From: Coturnix japonica
Lineage: Eukaryota > Chordata > Aves > Galliformes > Phasianidae
Assembly (NCBI RefSeq): GCF_001577835.2
Contig: NC_029541.1
Coordinates: 4,211,141-4,275,140 of the forward strand
Direction of reading: 5' to 3'
DNA length: 64,000 nt
The notes under the pieces: model-generated
The model's database searches: none
Told to the model about the DNA's origin: nothing
What the model saw: only the letters and a program-made list of their open reading frames with translations
Part shown: positions 1 to 15,128 of the stretch, in pieces
How the letters are laid out: the number at the start of each line of letters is the position of its first letter
Position numbering within the stretch: the first letter of the stretch is position 1
Program-made: the position numbers and the translations under genes

Positions 1-3000
1 AAGGAACCTCTGGTCCATCTGCTCCACTGGGGGCATCCCCAGCTCTGCTGGGAGTCGGGGGCTTTTAGAGACCTCCAGGAATCCCACTGCTCTGGGACCT
101 CGGTCCAGGCTGATTGAGCACAGGGGCTGCTCTGTTGTGCAATGCCCGCAGGCAATGCGGGGTGTGGGGCAGCAGGTGAGGTGCCTGAGAAGCAGGTTTG
201 TCCAAATTTTAAAGGGATCTGCATACGTAGCGATAAGGAAGCCATTATTTGAAGAGCAAACAAATGGAAACTGCTGGAGGTACTTCTTCCTTTTCTTTTT
301 GCAGGCCAAGGGTGCGGTGCTGATGCTGTCGGCGGGCAGGATTGGGTCCCACAGTGTTGTGTGTGGGGCTGCTGACAGCTGCCCCAATGGGGCTGGGTTA
401 TGTGTTCCTTAGGGTCAGCTGTGGGATCCACCATAGGCTGTGGTGCTGTGGGTGTCCCTGGGGACTGGCAGGTCCCTGGGTGGGATCCCTGCCCTGCTTG
501 CCTCAGGCAGTGCCGGTGCCCTCCTTCCTTTTGGGGCTGTGGGTGTCACGGTGAGGGCTTTGTTTTCAAAGGGCAGCTCATTCCCATCCTTCCCCCCCAT
601 GGCTTTTTTCATCGGCTTTTGGTTGAGGATTAGGCCTGTGTTGACAGAACAAACACTTTGCTGCCCTCAAATCCACAGCTGAGAACAGAAGCCATGTTCT
701 CACCACAACGGGGCCCAAGCCAGCACCGGGATGGGGAGAATTGGGTTTGGGGCGAGGGTGCCCCATTTGGGGTCATGTTTGGGGCTGAGGTTGGAGCCTG
801 GCTGGGCCCCCCCATCCCTTGTTTGGTGGGTCCCCAGTGAGCCCATGGCTGTGGGTGCTGCTGGGCAGGACGGGGCTGCTCCCCTGGGCTGTCGGTGTCA
901 GACCTGGATGATGCTTATCAGAACAAGCATCTTCGGAGCCGGGTGACTCATGGCTGAGTCACAGCTCCCTGTGCATTGCATTGCTCATCCCCAGCTGCTC
1001 CTGCTGAGCACTGTCAGGTTGTCCCCATGACCCCTCCATGGTGTGAGATGCTCAGTGCTGGAGAGCAGTGCATGGAGTGGCTTCATCAGGTGGATCTGAG
1101 CTCTGTATGGAGCAATGGGGGTCTGCCCCCTCCTTGTGGGGCCAGGTTTGGGGTTTTCTGCTCCCAAAGCTCTGCAGCTCCCATGAGCTGAGATAGGCAG
1201 CTGGGTGCCATTCACCTGCCAGCCCTTCCCACCCAGCTCTGCCAGCTTCCAGCCAACGCTGCAGCTTTGAGAGGCTGATTTTAATGGATTCCCACCCAGG
1301 ACAGAACTTTCTGCTGGGCAGGGCAGCACAGGGCTGAGCTGTGCCCATGGGGCTCCGTGTGCTGCCCTGGGCTCACGGGTTCTCCCTGACCCCGTGGCTC
1401 CCACGCTCCGGGGCCGTTCTGCCCAAGGATCATTTGCACGTGGGGAGAAAAAAACTAAGCAAGCAATGGAGGAGAAGAATGAATTTGCATTTCTTCCCTC
1501 TGTGGGAAACAAAGCTGCCATAGGGCTGTGCGAGAAGACATCGTGTCTGCTGGCACCGGGCCCTGCCTGTCTCACCTGGATGCGTGTGTAGGGCTGGGAA
1601 CTGCTGCTGGGTGCCTGCCCACCCCATTGGTGGGCTGAATGGGGAGGAAATAGGCATGAGATATAGAACCATGGGCTGGAAGGGGCCTGGAGGGTCATAG
1701 AACCATGTGATGGTTGGGTTGGAAGGAACCTTAAAACCATCGAGCTTTATCCTCTTTGCTGTGAGCAGCGACCAAGTCTGTGTTGTTAGAAGTTGGTGCA
1801 GCCCAGCCCCGAGCTGTGTGTGCTCATTGCTCCCCCCATTGCCATCTGTGGGGTGCCCATGACCTGTCCTCACCCCACAGAGCCCGCATTTGCTCTGTGC
1901 TGAGCCGGGCGCACCCTCAGCCCATTCTCAGCCTTTTCTTCCTGGCACCGTCGTGCGACCCGCAGCCACTTCCAGGCTTTTAATCCCAGGACACAAAAGC
2001 TGGAGTTTAACTCGAGCCGGGGCTGAAAGGAGCCGGGCTTTAAGCAGGGAACAGCAAACACGCAGCTGGATCCCGCAGCTCGTCGCCTTCGTCAGCGGCA
2101 CCGCGGCCGGGGAGCCGAGGTTGGGAGCCCCGGGTTGTTTTATCAGGGTGGGCCCCACGGCTGCAATAACCGCGGCTGTTTGCGCTGAGCATACGCACGT
2201 CGCCCCGTAAATGGGTTTAATGGCAACAGCTGGGAGATGGGGAGGATCGGGGCAGGGGGTAATAAAGGGGAGCGGCCCCGCACTGCTGGGCTTTGGGAAG
2301 GGGAAGGAGGTGAGAAGGGGATGCTGTGCAGTGGAGCTGCATGGGGTCGTTGCATCTTGCTGCTCCTCGTGTGCTTTGGTGATGTGGCTCCTGGGGGTTC
2401 CAGCAGAACCACAACCCAAAAGGTTTCCTGGCCGAGAGCTGCAGCCCCGGCTCCATCCCTGCGCTGCTGGGGGGGCTGTGTCCCCATTGACACCTCATGG
2501 GGTGCAGGGACACCCCCAATGGGTCAATGGGGTCAATGGGATGGTGCTCCATCCTCCTGGGATGGCTCCTCCTGGGATGGCTGCCTTGACCTCTCTATGT
2601 CCATCCTCCAGACGCAATAAAGCTGGGCTGGAAGTGAACGACAGGCTGCAAACATCCAGGGAAGAGCAATTAAGATTACGGGCAGCAGGAGGGTGGTGAG
2701 CAGCCACCTCCTGCACTGCAATGGGATCCCTGCATGGGAAATCCCATCTCCACGCCGCGCTGTGCTGTGGGTGCTGCTGTTCTGCACAGGCAGAGCAGAA
2801 AAGCCGGCCTTCATTTCCCCTCTCTCCTTGTTCCCAAGGTGTTGCAATCTATTCTTTTCCTCTTTTGCATATTGTAACTAGAGCTGCTCGCAACCTGCTG
2901 CCATTGCACAACTCCGGGGTGACGCAGGCGGCTGCAGACGTGGGCTCCCATGTGGGGCAGCCCCATAGCAGGCCCTGTCCATAGGGACCCCACCTTCCCC

Positions 3001-5150
3001 ATCACCCCCAGCCCTTTGGGATGCTGCTACAGAGCTGAGCCCCCTCTGCCCTGTGCCACCCCATTGCATCCCATTGCATCCTGTGCCACCCCATTGCATC
3101 CTGCTCCAGTTTGCTCCTGGCCTTGCTAATGAGTGATAATTCAACCTAATGAGCAAGGGAGTCCCCTGGTTGACATCCCAGCAAGGAGGGCAGGTGTTTT
3201 GTGCACGGCCTGTGCCTGCAGCCATCCCTTGTGCTGGTATCTGGATGGAGCTGTGATGGAGGGCAGTGATTTGCAGTTTGGGGCCGTACACCACCCAGGG
3301 AATGAGAAAGGGAATGGTGGCCACAGTGGTTCCCCAGCATTCGTGTGGGTGTGCGGCTCACCTGGAGGTTCTGCTCTGTATCTTAACTCCCCACGGCTGA
3401 CACACCTTTGCTTCCGTGCATGAGGGCTGATAAAGCTCCCCACGCTTGGTTGGATGCGGGGTTTTGTGCTGGATCCATTTGGGGACCCACTTGTGGGCAC
3501 AGCCCTGGGCAGCTCAGTGCACTGTGCAGCTTATAGGGATGCTCCCCCCATTTATGCCATGCCCCCACCCCACTGCCATGCCCCCATCCCTCCCACCTCC
3601 ATCTCCCCCTGCCACGTGTTCCCAGCCCGGCTGTATTTCCCAAACCAGGAGCAGTGCTCACCTCGGGTGGCAGCAGCCCTAATCTGGGGGCAGTGTTTTC
3701 CATAGGATAAGATAACATTAAGGCTCTGACCGCCTTTCCGTGGGGTTTTATTTCCCTCTCTCCTCCCGGCTCACACCTGCGCTTATCGGTGAGCAGGAGG
3801 GGTGCGGAGCCCCCGTGTGCCATAGGATGCAATGGGGGGGAGGGGATGACAGTAACCTGGTGAGGGTTTGGGGCACTGTGTGGGGTTTGGTGCAGGGGAG
3901 GCTGGTTTTGTACATGAACTGCCCCAGCTGTGCTGCGTTCTTGACGTGTTCAGGGTGGCCATAAATACCAGCTCGGGGTCTGTCTCGGTCAGAACAGCTT
4001 TTTCCTGCTTATGCCGGTGCAGACAACCCAGACCTGGAGCACTGTGTGTCCCCACTGCGCCCCACACAGCAGCGATGTGGGGAGGAGAAGGAGCCCCAGC
4101 CCTGTGCTGATCCCAAACCATTTGGAGGTGCATCAGGTCCTGGTTTGTCCTGGGGGGCTCAGAGCAGCTCCGCTCCCCCAAAGTGCTGTGGGATGCTGCT
4201 GCAGTGCACCCAATGGGGCTCCATGCTTCACAAGAGCCTTCAGCTCCCACCCCACACATCTGCGGGTGTTTGGGTGGGAAGGGGTTGATGGGGGTTCGCT
4301 GCCCTATGGGGTCCCACGTGGGGCTGAGCCTGGCACCAAGCTGCACCCCATCAAGGGTTAACCCTGCTTGGGCTGTTCAAACACCTCCAGCTGAGGTAAG
4401 CACGCAGCCTGTTTGTTCAGGTAAATAAGGAAGGAATTGGATATAATGGGCTGAGGAGGCATTTGCTGAGCGTGTCCCCGTCTCACGCCTCCTCCATCCC
4501 ACAGCCACTGCTCCCTGTGCCCCGTCTGTGTCCCCACCCCACACAGTGTCCCCTGGCAGCCCGTGAGCCGGGTGGGTGCTGGGGGCATCATCCCCACTGG
4601 GGCCCTGCACCTGGGGCCATGCCCACCCCGAGCACTGTGCTGAGCAGCGCAGGGTCAGCTCTTCCCACCCACTGCTGGGACCGATGCTGCTGCTGAGCCC
4701 CGTCAAGGTAAGAGCCACACAACCAGCCCTATGGACCCTCCTGGTGGTTGGGGATGGGTGTAGGGTTGTCTGCCATGGTCACCCCATCTCAGGGCAGCTG
4801 TGGGCACAGCCATCCCCTGCTGTGAGCTCCTTGGGGGGGTTATCACCCAAAAACAAGCGTGGTTTGCAAGACCCCAACGTGCTCTATGGAGATGGGGTGA
4901 TTTGGGTTCACCATCAGAGCTGCTGGGTCCCGTAATGAAGGTGCTGTGTGCTCAGGGGCATCTCAGAACCCTGTCACCGGAGCAGCACCTTCTTAGGGCT
5001 GCTGTTTCCCTGGATTTCTGCTGTTTTCTCCCCGAGTGCTGGAGGCACGTTGGCTCCAGGTTGGATTTTTATGGTTCTGCTCGGTTAGTGAAACACAAAC
5101 GCTGCTCGGCTGCCAAATCCCCCACAATACGGCTGTTCTGGCGGGCAGGG
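1..5150. other. Intergenic 5' flank of SPDEF, no gene seen
   Basis: I see no exon series or recognisable protein on either strand here. Open frames are short, rich in Pro/Gly/Cys/Trp and unlike any family I know, as expected of GC-rich non-coding DNA. Human synteny would put the 3' end of ILRUN upstream of SPDEF, but none of its coding sequence is visible. An AATAAA at about 2618 could be a poly(A) signal, with nothing to tie it to a gene. Good splice donors (for example CAAG/GTAAGA at about 4706) occur and could belong to upstream non-coding SPDEF exons. Confidence 0.6.
1655..1750 (-). mobile_element. CR1 LINE 3'-tail fragment
   Basis: Two short stretches (around 1665 and 1695) carry the 'TAGAACCATG...GGTTGGAAGGAACC' pattern, which is the reverse complement of the CR1 3' end. 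CR1 is the main avian LINE and is usually 5'-truncated to small tails like this one. No CR1 reverse-transcriptase sequence is present. The divergence from the consensus I remember suggests an old copy. Confidence 0.6.
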
Positions 5151-5158
5151 AACTGCCT

Positions 5159-5170
5159 GCTATAAATAGG
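5159..5170 (+). promoter_or_regulatory. Candidate TATA box upstream of SPDEF
   Basis: The sequence GCTATAAATAGGGG has a full TATA-box match (TATAAATAG) in a GC-rich setting. A start of transcription would be expected near 5190. A usable donor (GCAG/GTAATG) follows at 5354/5355, which makes a plausible short non-coding first exon about 1.5 kb upstream of the SPDEF coding start. No transcript data are available here, so this is inference. Confidence 0.35.
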
Positions 5171-5189
5171 GGCTCCCTGGCCCTACATG

Positions 5190-5354
5190 GGGAACACCAA
5201 GCTCCGCTGCTCACCTGGGGGACGCCGAGCACTGGGGCTTTGCTTGGGACACCATTGGGTTGTGCCCGTCCCCACCCCACTGCTCATAGTGCAGGGCTGG
5301 GGCAGCCTGACCCCGGCATTGGGACACAGCGCCCAGCTGTCAGCACCAATGCAG
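5190..5354 (+). other. Candidate non-coding first exon of SPDEF
   Basis: The interval is bounded by the predicted start downstream of the TATA box and by the donor GCAG/GTAATG. It contains ATG triplets that do not share the SPDEF frame. The first coding SPDEF exon has a real acceptor (CCCAG) at 6896-6897, 17 bases before its ATG, so at least one upstream non-coding exon must exist. This interval is one candidate; another donor lies at about 4706. Confidence 0.3.
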
Positions 5355-6897
5355 GTAATGGGGGGTCAGGGGAGGGGGGTGGCAACTTTGGGACCCCTGG
5401 GTGGGCTGTATCCCTGCTGTGCACTGGGTTTGTCTCCGTGTGGGGCTGCAACCCCATAGTGAGACCCTGATCTGTTGCGTTTCTGTATCTGCCCCACATC
5501 CCCAGCCTGGCTATGGGGTGTCTCAGGGCATAGTGTAGGGTTTGGGGACTCCCATATTGTGTGTTGTTTGCTGATGGAAGAAACTGGGGACAAACCCCAA
5601 ATCCCTGATAATAGAAACAGGTTTGGGGGCAGAAAGGACTTTGCTGGGTCCTGTCCTGTCCGAGCTGTCGCTTTGGGGTTGGTGGGTGCAGGGTGTCCTG
5701 CTGGCAGTAGGGATGTGTGGGGCGGCTGTGGGTCTCAGTGCCTGGGGGGTGGTTGGGAAGCACCTGCCCGGCACAACCTGTTCCACCGCGGCTTAGCAGT
5801 AATTAACGGCCCCATTGTTCGAGGGTCGGGGAGGGGGGGGGGTTATTTCTGTTTAATTTCCCTTGTTTAAAGGCTGTTTGTGGAGGTGTCGCTGCTCCGG
5901 GGCACTGCGGTGTCCCCACGGCTCCCATCCCCGTTCCCCACATGGGGCTGACACCAGCACTGATGGGCCGTACCTTATGGCGCTGCCATAGGGACATATA
6001 GGACACAGCTCCAGTTTTCTAGGGAAAAACAACAAGGGAGAGAGAAGGGGGAAAAAAGGCACCCGAAGCTGCGAGCAAACAGGTCCCACCCAGGGAAGGC
6101 AAACAGCGGCCCCCGCCCTGCGAGCACAGAGCAGCTCAGCGGGTTGCAATGGGGCCACGTTCCCAAACGCCCCGATCCCCCCCGTGCCCATCTTAGGGCT
6201 GGCAGAGGGTTGGGGGCCGAGCAGCTGTCGCCGCGTCCCTTTGTGCCGCAGCAGCGTGGGGCTGCATGAAGGAGGATCCGCTAAAGCTCCTCTATTCATC
6301 CGCTGCAGATAAAGGGGAGGTTTGGGAGCCTGTGCCATCGCTCAGGGAAACTGATGATGGGGGGGGACCCCACTGCCAGGCTGAGGGGTTGCTGTGCAGC
6401 TCAGTGCTGCCCCTTCCCCTCGTCCCCGTTCCCCAGTTCCCTGTCCCAGTGGATGGAGCCGGTCCATGGGGTTGCTGCAGGAATCATTCAGCCTCATCCT
6501 CCTGAGCCCGCAGTGAACGGGGACGGAGCAATGGGAGCAGCTTTTGTTGTGGGAGAGTGAAGGGAAAGTTGTGATCCAGGGGTGGCCAAATCCATGTGGC
6601 CCAGGAGAGCCGTCCATCAGCTGACGCTCCCCATGCACATCACTGGGCCTGCAGGGTTTGTGCATCACACACACAGGGGCTATAGGGGCTCAGCCCCATC
6701 TGGGACCCCCCAGTGCCCCATATCCAGACTCCATCTCCCACCCCAAAACCGGGTCCATCCCCGGCACGACCCCAAGCCAACATTCCTCCGAGGGCTGCCC
6801 GGATGCTGTGCGTCTCTTTGTAGGATTTTCCCCCTCTAACAGGCTTAGTTAGCGCTGCTTTGTGCCTGAGCTTCTCCTCCCCCCCTCCCCATCCCAG
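5355..6897. other. Probable SPDEF 5' intron, no gene seen
   Basis: This is GC-rich sequence with no coding series. It ends in a pyrimidine-rich stretch and CCCAG acceptor at 6896-6897, which belongs to the first coding SPDEF exon. I see no repeat element in it. Confidence 0.5.
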
Positions 6898-6914
6898 GTC
6901 TGAGCACTGGCAGC

Positions 6915-8307
6915 ATGGGCAGCCCCAGCCCCCCCAGCACCCCGTTCTGCCTGCACTACTTCGACATGCTCTACTCGGAGGACGTCGCATGGGCTGCCAA
7001 AGGGATGGGGGAGACGTCCCAGAGCGGCACCCCCGGGGGGAGAGGGGAGGTGAAGAAGGAGCCGGAGCAGTGTCCCATCATCGACAGCCAAGGTTTGGGG
7101 CTGGGGGGCGATGGGGAGCTGCAGGGGGGGCTGCCCTTGGAGGAGCACTCGCTGGAGCAGATGCAGAGCATGGTGGTGGGCGAAGTGCTGAAGGACATCG
7201 AGACGGCGTGCAAGCTGCTCAACATCGCTGCAGGTGGGTGCAGGCAGAACCCCCCCCCCCAAAAAAAGAGACCCATAAAATACTCCCAAAGCCATCAGAT
7301 CAACCGCTACAAAGCCTCCAGAAACTCCTCAAAATGAGGAGGAAGGGCTCACTCATCCTCCCCAGCCTCGGCCCCACGGGGGTGGGTGAGTGCAGACCCT
7401 ATGGGGTGACTCAGCTCTCACTGCCCCCAACCCCAGACCCCGCAGACTGGAGCCCCGGTAACGTGCAGAAGTGGATCCTATGGACGGAGCATCAATACCG
7501 GCTGCCGCAGCTGGGGAAGTCGTTCCAGGAGCTGTCGGGGAAGGAGCTGTGCGCCATGTCGGAGGAGCAGTTCTGCCAGCGCTCGCCCGTCTGCGGCGAC
7601 ATCCTCCATGCGCATCTCGACATCTGGAAGTCGGGTCGGTGCGGGGTGGGGGGGGTGGCGCTGAGCTGCAGGGTGGGCTCCATCTGACCCCCAGCTCCTC
7701 AATTTCCAGCTGCGTGGATGAAGGAAAAAGCTGCCCCGGGGGATGTGAGATACTGCGGTGAGTTCTGCCTGGCTTTGCCGGGGCCCCGACCCTCGTTTCA
7801 GCCCCAGATGGGGTATCAGGGGCTCCGTGTGTCCCTATGGGGCAGCTGCCCCCACCCCCAGGGCTCATCCCCATCCCACCCCTCCTTGCACAGGGGGTGA
7901 TGGCAGCTGGGCAGACAGCGAGGTGGACTCATCCTGCGCCGGGCAGCCCATCCACCTCTGGCAGTTCCTGAAGGAGCTGCTGCTCAAACCCCACAACTAC
8001 GGGCGCTTCATCCGGTGGCTCAACAAGGAGAAAGGTGGGTGGGCGCTGCTGGGGTCAGGGAGGGGTCCGGGATGGGGTCAGCCCCAAACTTCCCACCCCC
8101 AAACTTCCCACCCCCATCCCCTTCATAGGGATCTTCAAGATCGAGGACTCGGCGCAGGTGGCTCGTCTGTGGGGCATCCGTAAGAACCGGCCGGCCATGA
8201 ACTACGACAAACTGAGCCGCTCCATCCGGCAGTACTACAAGAAGGGCATCATTAGGAAACCCGACATCTCACAGCGCCTCGTCTACCAGTTTGTGCACCC
8301 GCTGTGA
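6915..8307 (+). CDS. SPDEF: SAM pointed domain-containing ETS transcription factor SPDEF (PDEF)
   Basis: SPDEF is a nuclear ETS-family factor of secretory epithelia that prefers GGAT cores. Coding exons are 6915-7233, 7437-7634, 7710-7757, 7894-8034 and 8129-8307. They total 885 nt and 294 aa, all introns are GT-AG, and the phases fit. The N-terminus ([11 protein letters not shown]) is followed by YFDMLYSED, as in the mammalian protein. The pointed/SAM domain covers about residues 95-172 ([19 protein letters not shown] to [13 protein letters not shown]). The ETS domain covers about residues 207-292 and includes [26 protein letters not shown] and the recognition helix [18 protein letters not shown]; it ends VYQFVHPL, close to human ...VHPI. 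Human SPDEF is 335 aa; the difference is a shorter, less conserved N-terminal leader. The start follows an acceptor by 17 bases and lines up with the human initiator context MGS. Confidence 0.95.
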
Positions 8308-9900
8308 GGGACTGAGCCTGCGGGGACCCTCACTGCCCTGCCTGACCCCAGCGTCGTCTTACAGCGCTTTAGGACTGTGGTTGGGTTCGTCCCTGTGGAC
8401 CAAAGGGACCCTGCTGTCCCCATAACCCCGACTTGGAGGGGAATGAGCTCAGAGAGCACCGTGGTCTGCCTGGCTCCAGGGCCAGGACTGTGCATGGTGT
8501 GGATTTAGGGGCTGGAAGCTGTGAAGGGGGATAAGGAGATGATGGATGATGTGTTGGGGGGGCTGCCTGCAGCCTTGGATTGATGGTGGGAGCGTGCTCG
8601 GGGTCACTGGGGCTGCAGCCGGGGACCTGCTGTCCCCACACACTGCCTGCCCTTCTCTGCAGCCCTGGGCATCATTTGGACGTGCCCTTCCCATAGGAGA
8701 CCCCGATAACTCTGTGGCATCTGGGAGCACAGCACAAGCGAGGACAACAGCCCTGGCTATGTGTTGGGCACTGTGGGGATGGGGAGGTGGGAGGGAGCTG
8801 GGGGTGCCCCCAACCACCCACCCCCATCTGCTATGGCTTCACACCTCTGCAAATACGGGGGGCTCCACCTCAAATCCCACCTCATGGTGAGGGTGTGAGC
8901 TTTACATGGGGCATGACTGCACAACATGGGACCTCAGCTCCAGCCCCACAGCAGCCCCCATTGAGCAACACCCCCAGCCCTGGGCATGGGGAACCCCGGA
9001 GCCCCCCACCCTCAGCACGGTGCTGCCCACTGGGTTTGGGGTTTCATGTTCTTTAGGGAAAGAGACGCAGCTCTGCTGTTTCCCTCTGGACACAGAACTG
9101 GGGATGGTGGGAGCTGCACGTTTCACGACGCTCTGAGCTACCTGGCGATGTCCACCTTGTACATTACAGTCATTATTTGTTTGATTTTCTCCATTGTTTT
9201 GCCTGGCGCTGAGTTGTGCTTTAGGTTCAGGTGGAGGGGGCAGAAAGGAGCCCTGCATCCCTGTGTAAAAACTAACTCATGCTCGTTCTTCTGCCTGTAC
9301 CTCCATCCAGCTGCCCGCATGATGCTGCTCTCCATGGGCACAGGGGCAGCCCCAAGCCCTGCTGCATACATAAGGGAAAAGCAGTTTTCTCCCCCTCCCT
9401 CCATCCCACTGCTCACAGCTGCTGCTGTTTCCCCAGGGCTGCCTCGGACAGGGGCTGGTGACCCACATGTTGCACCTACTGTGGGTTTGGGGTTTGCAGG
9501 AAGGCTGTGCATGCCACACCAGCACCTCAGGGCTTTCCCACCTCCCCCAGAACAGCTCAGGATCCCATTGCCTTCACTGGGAATGCTCTTTACCTACTTT
9601 ATCTCAGATCCCCTGAGGGCTTTGCAAGGCTTTGCCCCATGGCTCAGCCCACCCCGCAGGGTGTGCTCCCCATCCCAAAGCCCCCAGCACAGCCCACTCT
9701 CCCTGTGCCATTTCCCAGCTGACCCCAGATGCAGCCAGCCCCTGTCCTGCAGCACCCAGAGCCCCATCCTGAGGTTGTAGAGGGCACTGGTTGGGTTGGA
9801 TGTGGGGGTTTTGGCACTGACCCCACAGCAGGGTCCATAACCACAAGGGCAGAATCGGATCGACGCACACAAACCCAAACCTGGACCCGGAGGATGCGCA
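8308..9900 (+). other. SPDEF 3' UTR and 3' flank
   Basis: This begins directly after the SPDEF stop codon. I found no canonical AATAAA, so the 3' end is not placed. An AT-richer stretch at about 9145-9225 looks like possible UTR. SPDEF and PACSIN1 converge here (+ then -), as their human orthologues do. No other coding sequence is visible. Confidence 0.45.
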
Positions 9901-11149
9901 CAGAGGTCGGTTATTTTCGCTTGCTGCTTTAGTTGTTGTATCCACGGTCATTACAATCACAATATATATATATATATTATATATACTTCTTAAATTACAC
10001 AATCGATGTACAAAAACCGGGGTGCATTGCTGAGACGGGCGGTCGGGGTTTGTTGTCTGACTTTTTTGTATGGGGTTGTTTTTCTCTCCCCCCATTCCGT
10101 GTGCTGGGCAGGAGGGGCTCAGTGCCCACACACGGCCCTCGGAGGAGCGCTGCATCCCTGGACCAAGCAATTCTCAAAGCCAAAGGAGAGTGGGAGTGTG
10201 GGGGGGAGAAAGAAATGGTAACGATGAGCTGTAGGGAAGTGCATGGGGCAGCAAGGGGGGGTGCAGTGTGGGGTTGTGCAGGAGCACACATGGGTGCTGG
10301 GGGGCTGTGCTTTGTGCAGAGTGAAGGTGAAGGAATGGAGTGAGCGGGGCTGCAGTTCCCCTCCCCCTGCAGGAGCTCAGGGTCTGAGGGCACCAACCCA
10401 GCAGCACCCGGAGGGTCCCCACTCTCTCCCATTTTGGCTGCATGGGGGTCCTTGGCCAAGAAGCATTTTGGGATCTGCTTCGCTCTCACCGAGTGCTGCT
10501 CCCTGCAGAGCACCCTGGGCACAGCTTTGGGCAGCGAGGAGGAGGAGGAGGAAGGTGGAGAGATGCCACCACGCTCCATAGTGGGGCTGCTCCTCTTCCC
10601 CCCAGTGGGGACAGCTGGCTGTGGGGCAGGTGGGGACGTTTATCCCCTTCCTTTGGGGATGGAGGAGGAATCAGAGCAGAGAACATGAAAGCATTATAAA
10701 ACAAAAGGTGCAAAACCCCATCGCTTCTCCTTCTGTTTGGAGAGGGGTGAATTGGGTTGGTCCCAGGAGATCAGCGCCGTGCATTTCGGAGCAGTTCCAG
10801 CCAATCAGAAGGCGGCTTCATGAGTTCAGTATCTTTAAAAACCAACCGAGGAGGAGCTCGCTCTGGTCGGACTTTCAGATCTTGAGGTATCGGCTTTTCA
10901 CTGGGATAAAGAAATCATCTCACGCGGAACGGACGGCGTCGGCTTTCGCTTCACGTTATCTTAGAAGAAGAAAAAAAAGCCACTATGCAAAATACTCTTC
11001 GGAGACAACTCTTAAAAAAATAAAAGCTCGGTCGGAAAATATGTCTGAATCTCTAAGAGGGAGGAGTGACGGAGCGGCGGCGGGTGGAGAATGGAGACGA
11101 CGGAGGGCGGGTTGGTCTGCGGACGGCGACGAGGAGCACAGCACAAGAC
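9900..11149 (-). other. PACSIN1 3' UTR (extent inferred)
   Basis: This region follows the PACSIN1 stop on the minus strand. It includes an AT-rich, UTR-like block at 9900-10020 with a (TA)n run at about 9961-9986, and another AT-richer block at 10680-11050. No canonical AATAAA was found on the minus strand. A variant AATATA signal lies inside the TA run. The distal end is therefore a guess, made by analogy with the long mammalian PACSIN1 3' UTR. Confidence 0.45.
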
Positions 11150-13794
<2,645 letters not shown>

Positions 13795-15071
13795 GGCTCC
13801 TGGCACGGCCTCGGCCGTCAGTGCGGGCGCTCGGGGGCTCTTGTGCAAGCAGCAGCCTCATGCACTGGGGAGAGCAGAGGGGTCAGGGTGGGCAGCAGGG
13901 ACCCCATTCCCATCCCCTACACCATCACAATCCCCATCATCTCCATCCCCCATCCCCTGCAGGGTGAGCATCCAGTTGCAGGGGATGGGGACAGTGCCCC
14001 TTCTGTATTCCCTCCTGTGTCCCCCATGTCCCCTTGTAAGGTGCCATGCAAAATCCAGACCCGATGCAGACATCCAAGCCCCGCGGTTTCTTATGCAATG
14101 TCTGGTCAGGCAGAGCTGCCGCAGAGCCACCGAAACCCTAAAGCTACTCTGCTGGGGTGGAGAAACATGGGGAGCAACACGAGGAGCCCTTACCCAGGGG
14201 GGGCCCTGGCCCAGCTGCTGCACATCCTCAGGGGGCCGAGGAGTGGGGGGAGCTCAGCCCGGAGAAATTCTCGTCCTGATATTCCAGCCTAATCTGTCCT
14301 GATCTACAGCAAAACGGCATCCCCGGAGCGTCACGTGGGGGCTGCTGCATGGCTTAACCCTTCACTGCTCCGCTCGGAGCTGCGTGTGGGGCTGGGGGAT
14401 GTGGGGATGGGGTTGGGAGGTGGGCATCGCATGGGGACTTGGGAAGGGGTCAGTGGATGGGCATTTCATGGGGATGGGGAGGGGACCACGAATATCACGG
14501 TGACAGTGGGACGCTGTTATCCCCATGGGATGTGCTGGGCTTGCCCTGCATGGCATCTGCCACCAGCACGGGGACAACACAGCCACAAACCACACAGAAG
14601 TGCTGGGTTGGGGGCATACAGCTGTGATCCCCAGCACCATCACAGCCAGGGAGGATGGAGATGCAATGGGAGACCCAGACACCTGGGTCACATCCCATAC
14701 CTGGGAGAGGGCGACGGCATGGGGTGCAGCCATGGGATGCAGGGTGTGGGGTTGCTCTATGTGCACACATCGGGCCCCATTGGGATGGGGCAGGGAGGAA
14801 CGAGCGCTGAAACAGTTACTGGTGCGCCACGGCCAGGCTCGCTGTGCTGGAACTAACAGGGCCTCGCAGGGATTTAGTGATATAACCAAGAAACCCACCA
14901 ATCCCTGCCTGCCCTCCCCAGCCAGTTAAAAATAAACCCGTGCCTGTCCCTCGCTCCGCCGCAGAGACGCAGATGGATGGGGAACACGGCAGAGCAGAGC
15001 GCAGCCAGCACTGTCCCCGTGCAGCCCATGGCGTGCAGCACCCACCCACGTGCAGGGGGCACCTACAGCAC

Positions 15072-15128
15072 GGCCCCCACCTCCCTGCATGGCCCCCACC
15101 TCCCTGCATGGCCCCCACCTCCCTGCAC
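15072..15128. repeat. 19-bp tandem repeat, about 3 copies
   Basis: A 19-bp unit, GGCCCCCACCTCCCTGCAT, is repeated three times with the last copy partial. It is a small minisatellite in PACSIN1 intron 1. Confidence 0.9.

Noticed and set aside
985-1740. A 251-codon minus-strand frame in the SPDEF upstream region
   Set aside because: The composition is low-complexity (Ser/Pro/Trp), it overlaps a CR1 tail and has no recognisable domain or exon structure.
6860-7687. A 275-codon plus-strand frame across the SPDEF exons
   Set aside because: It changes frame relative to the SPDEF protein in the first exon and runs through an intron with clear splice sites. Only part of it equals the true SPDEF exon.
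9961-9986. TATA box or origin-like AT element
   Set aside because: It is a simple (TA)n microsatellite within the likely PACSIN1 3' UTR and has no other promoter context.
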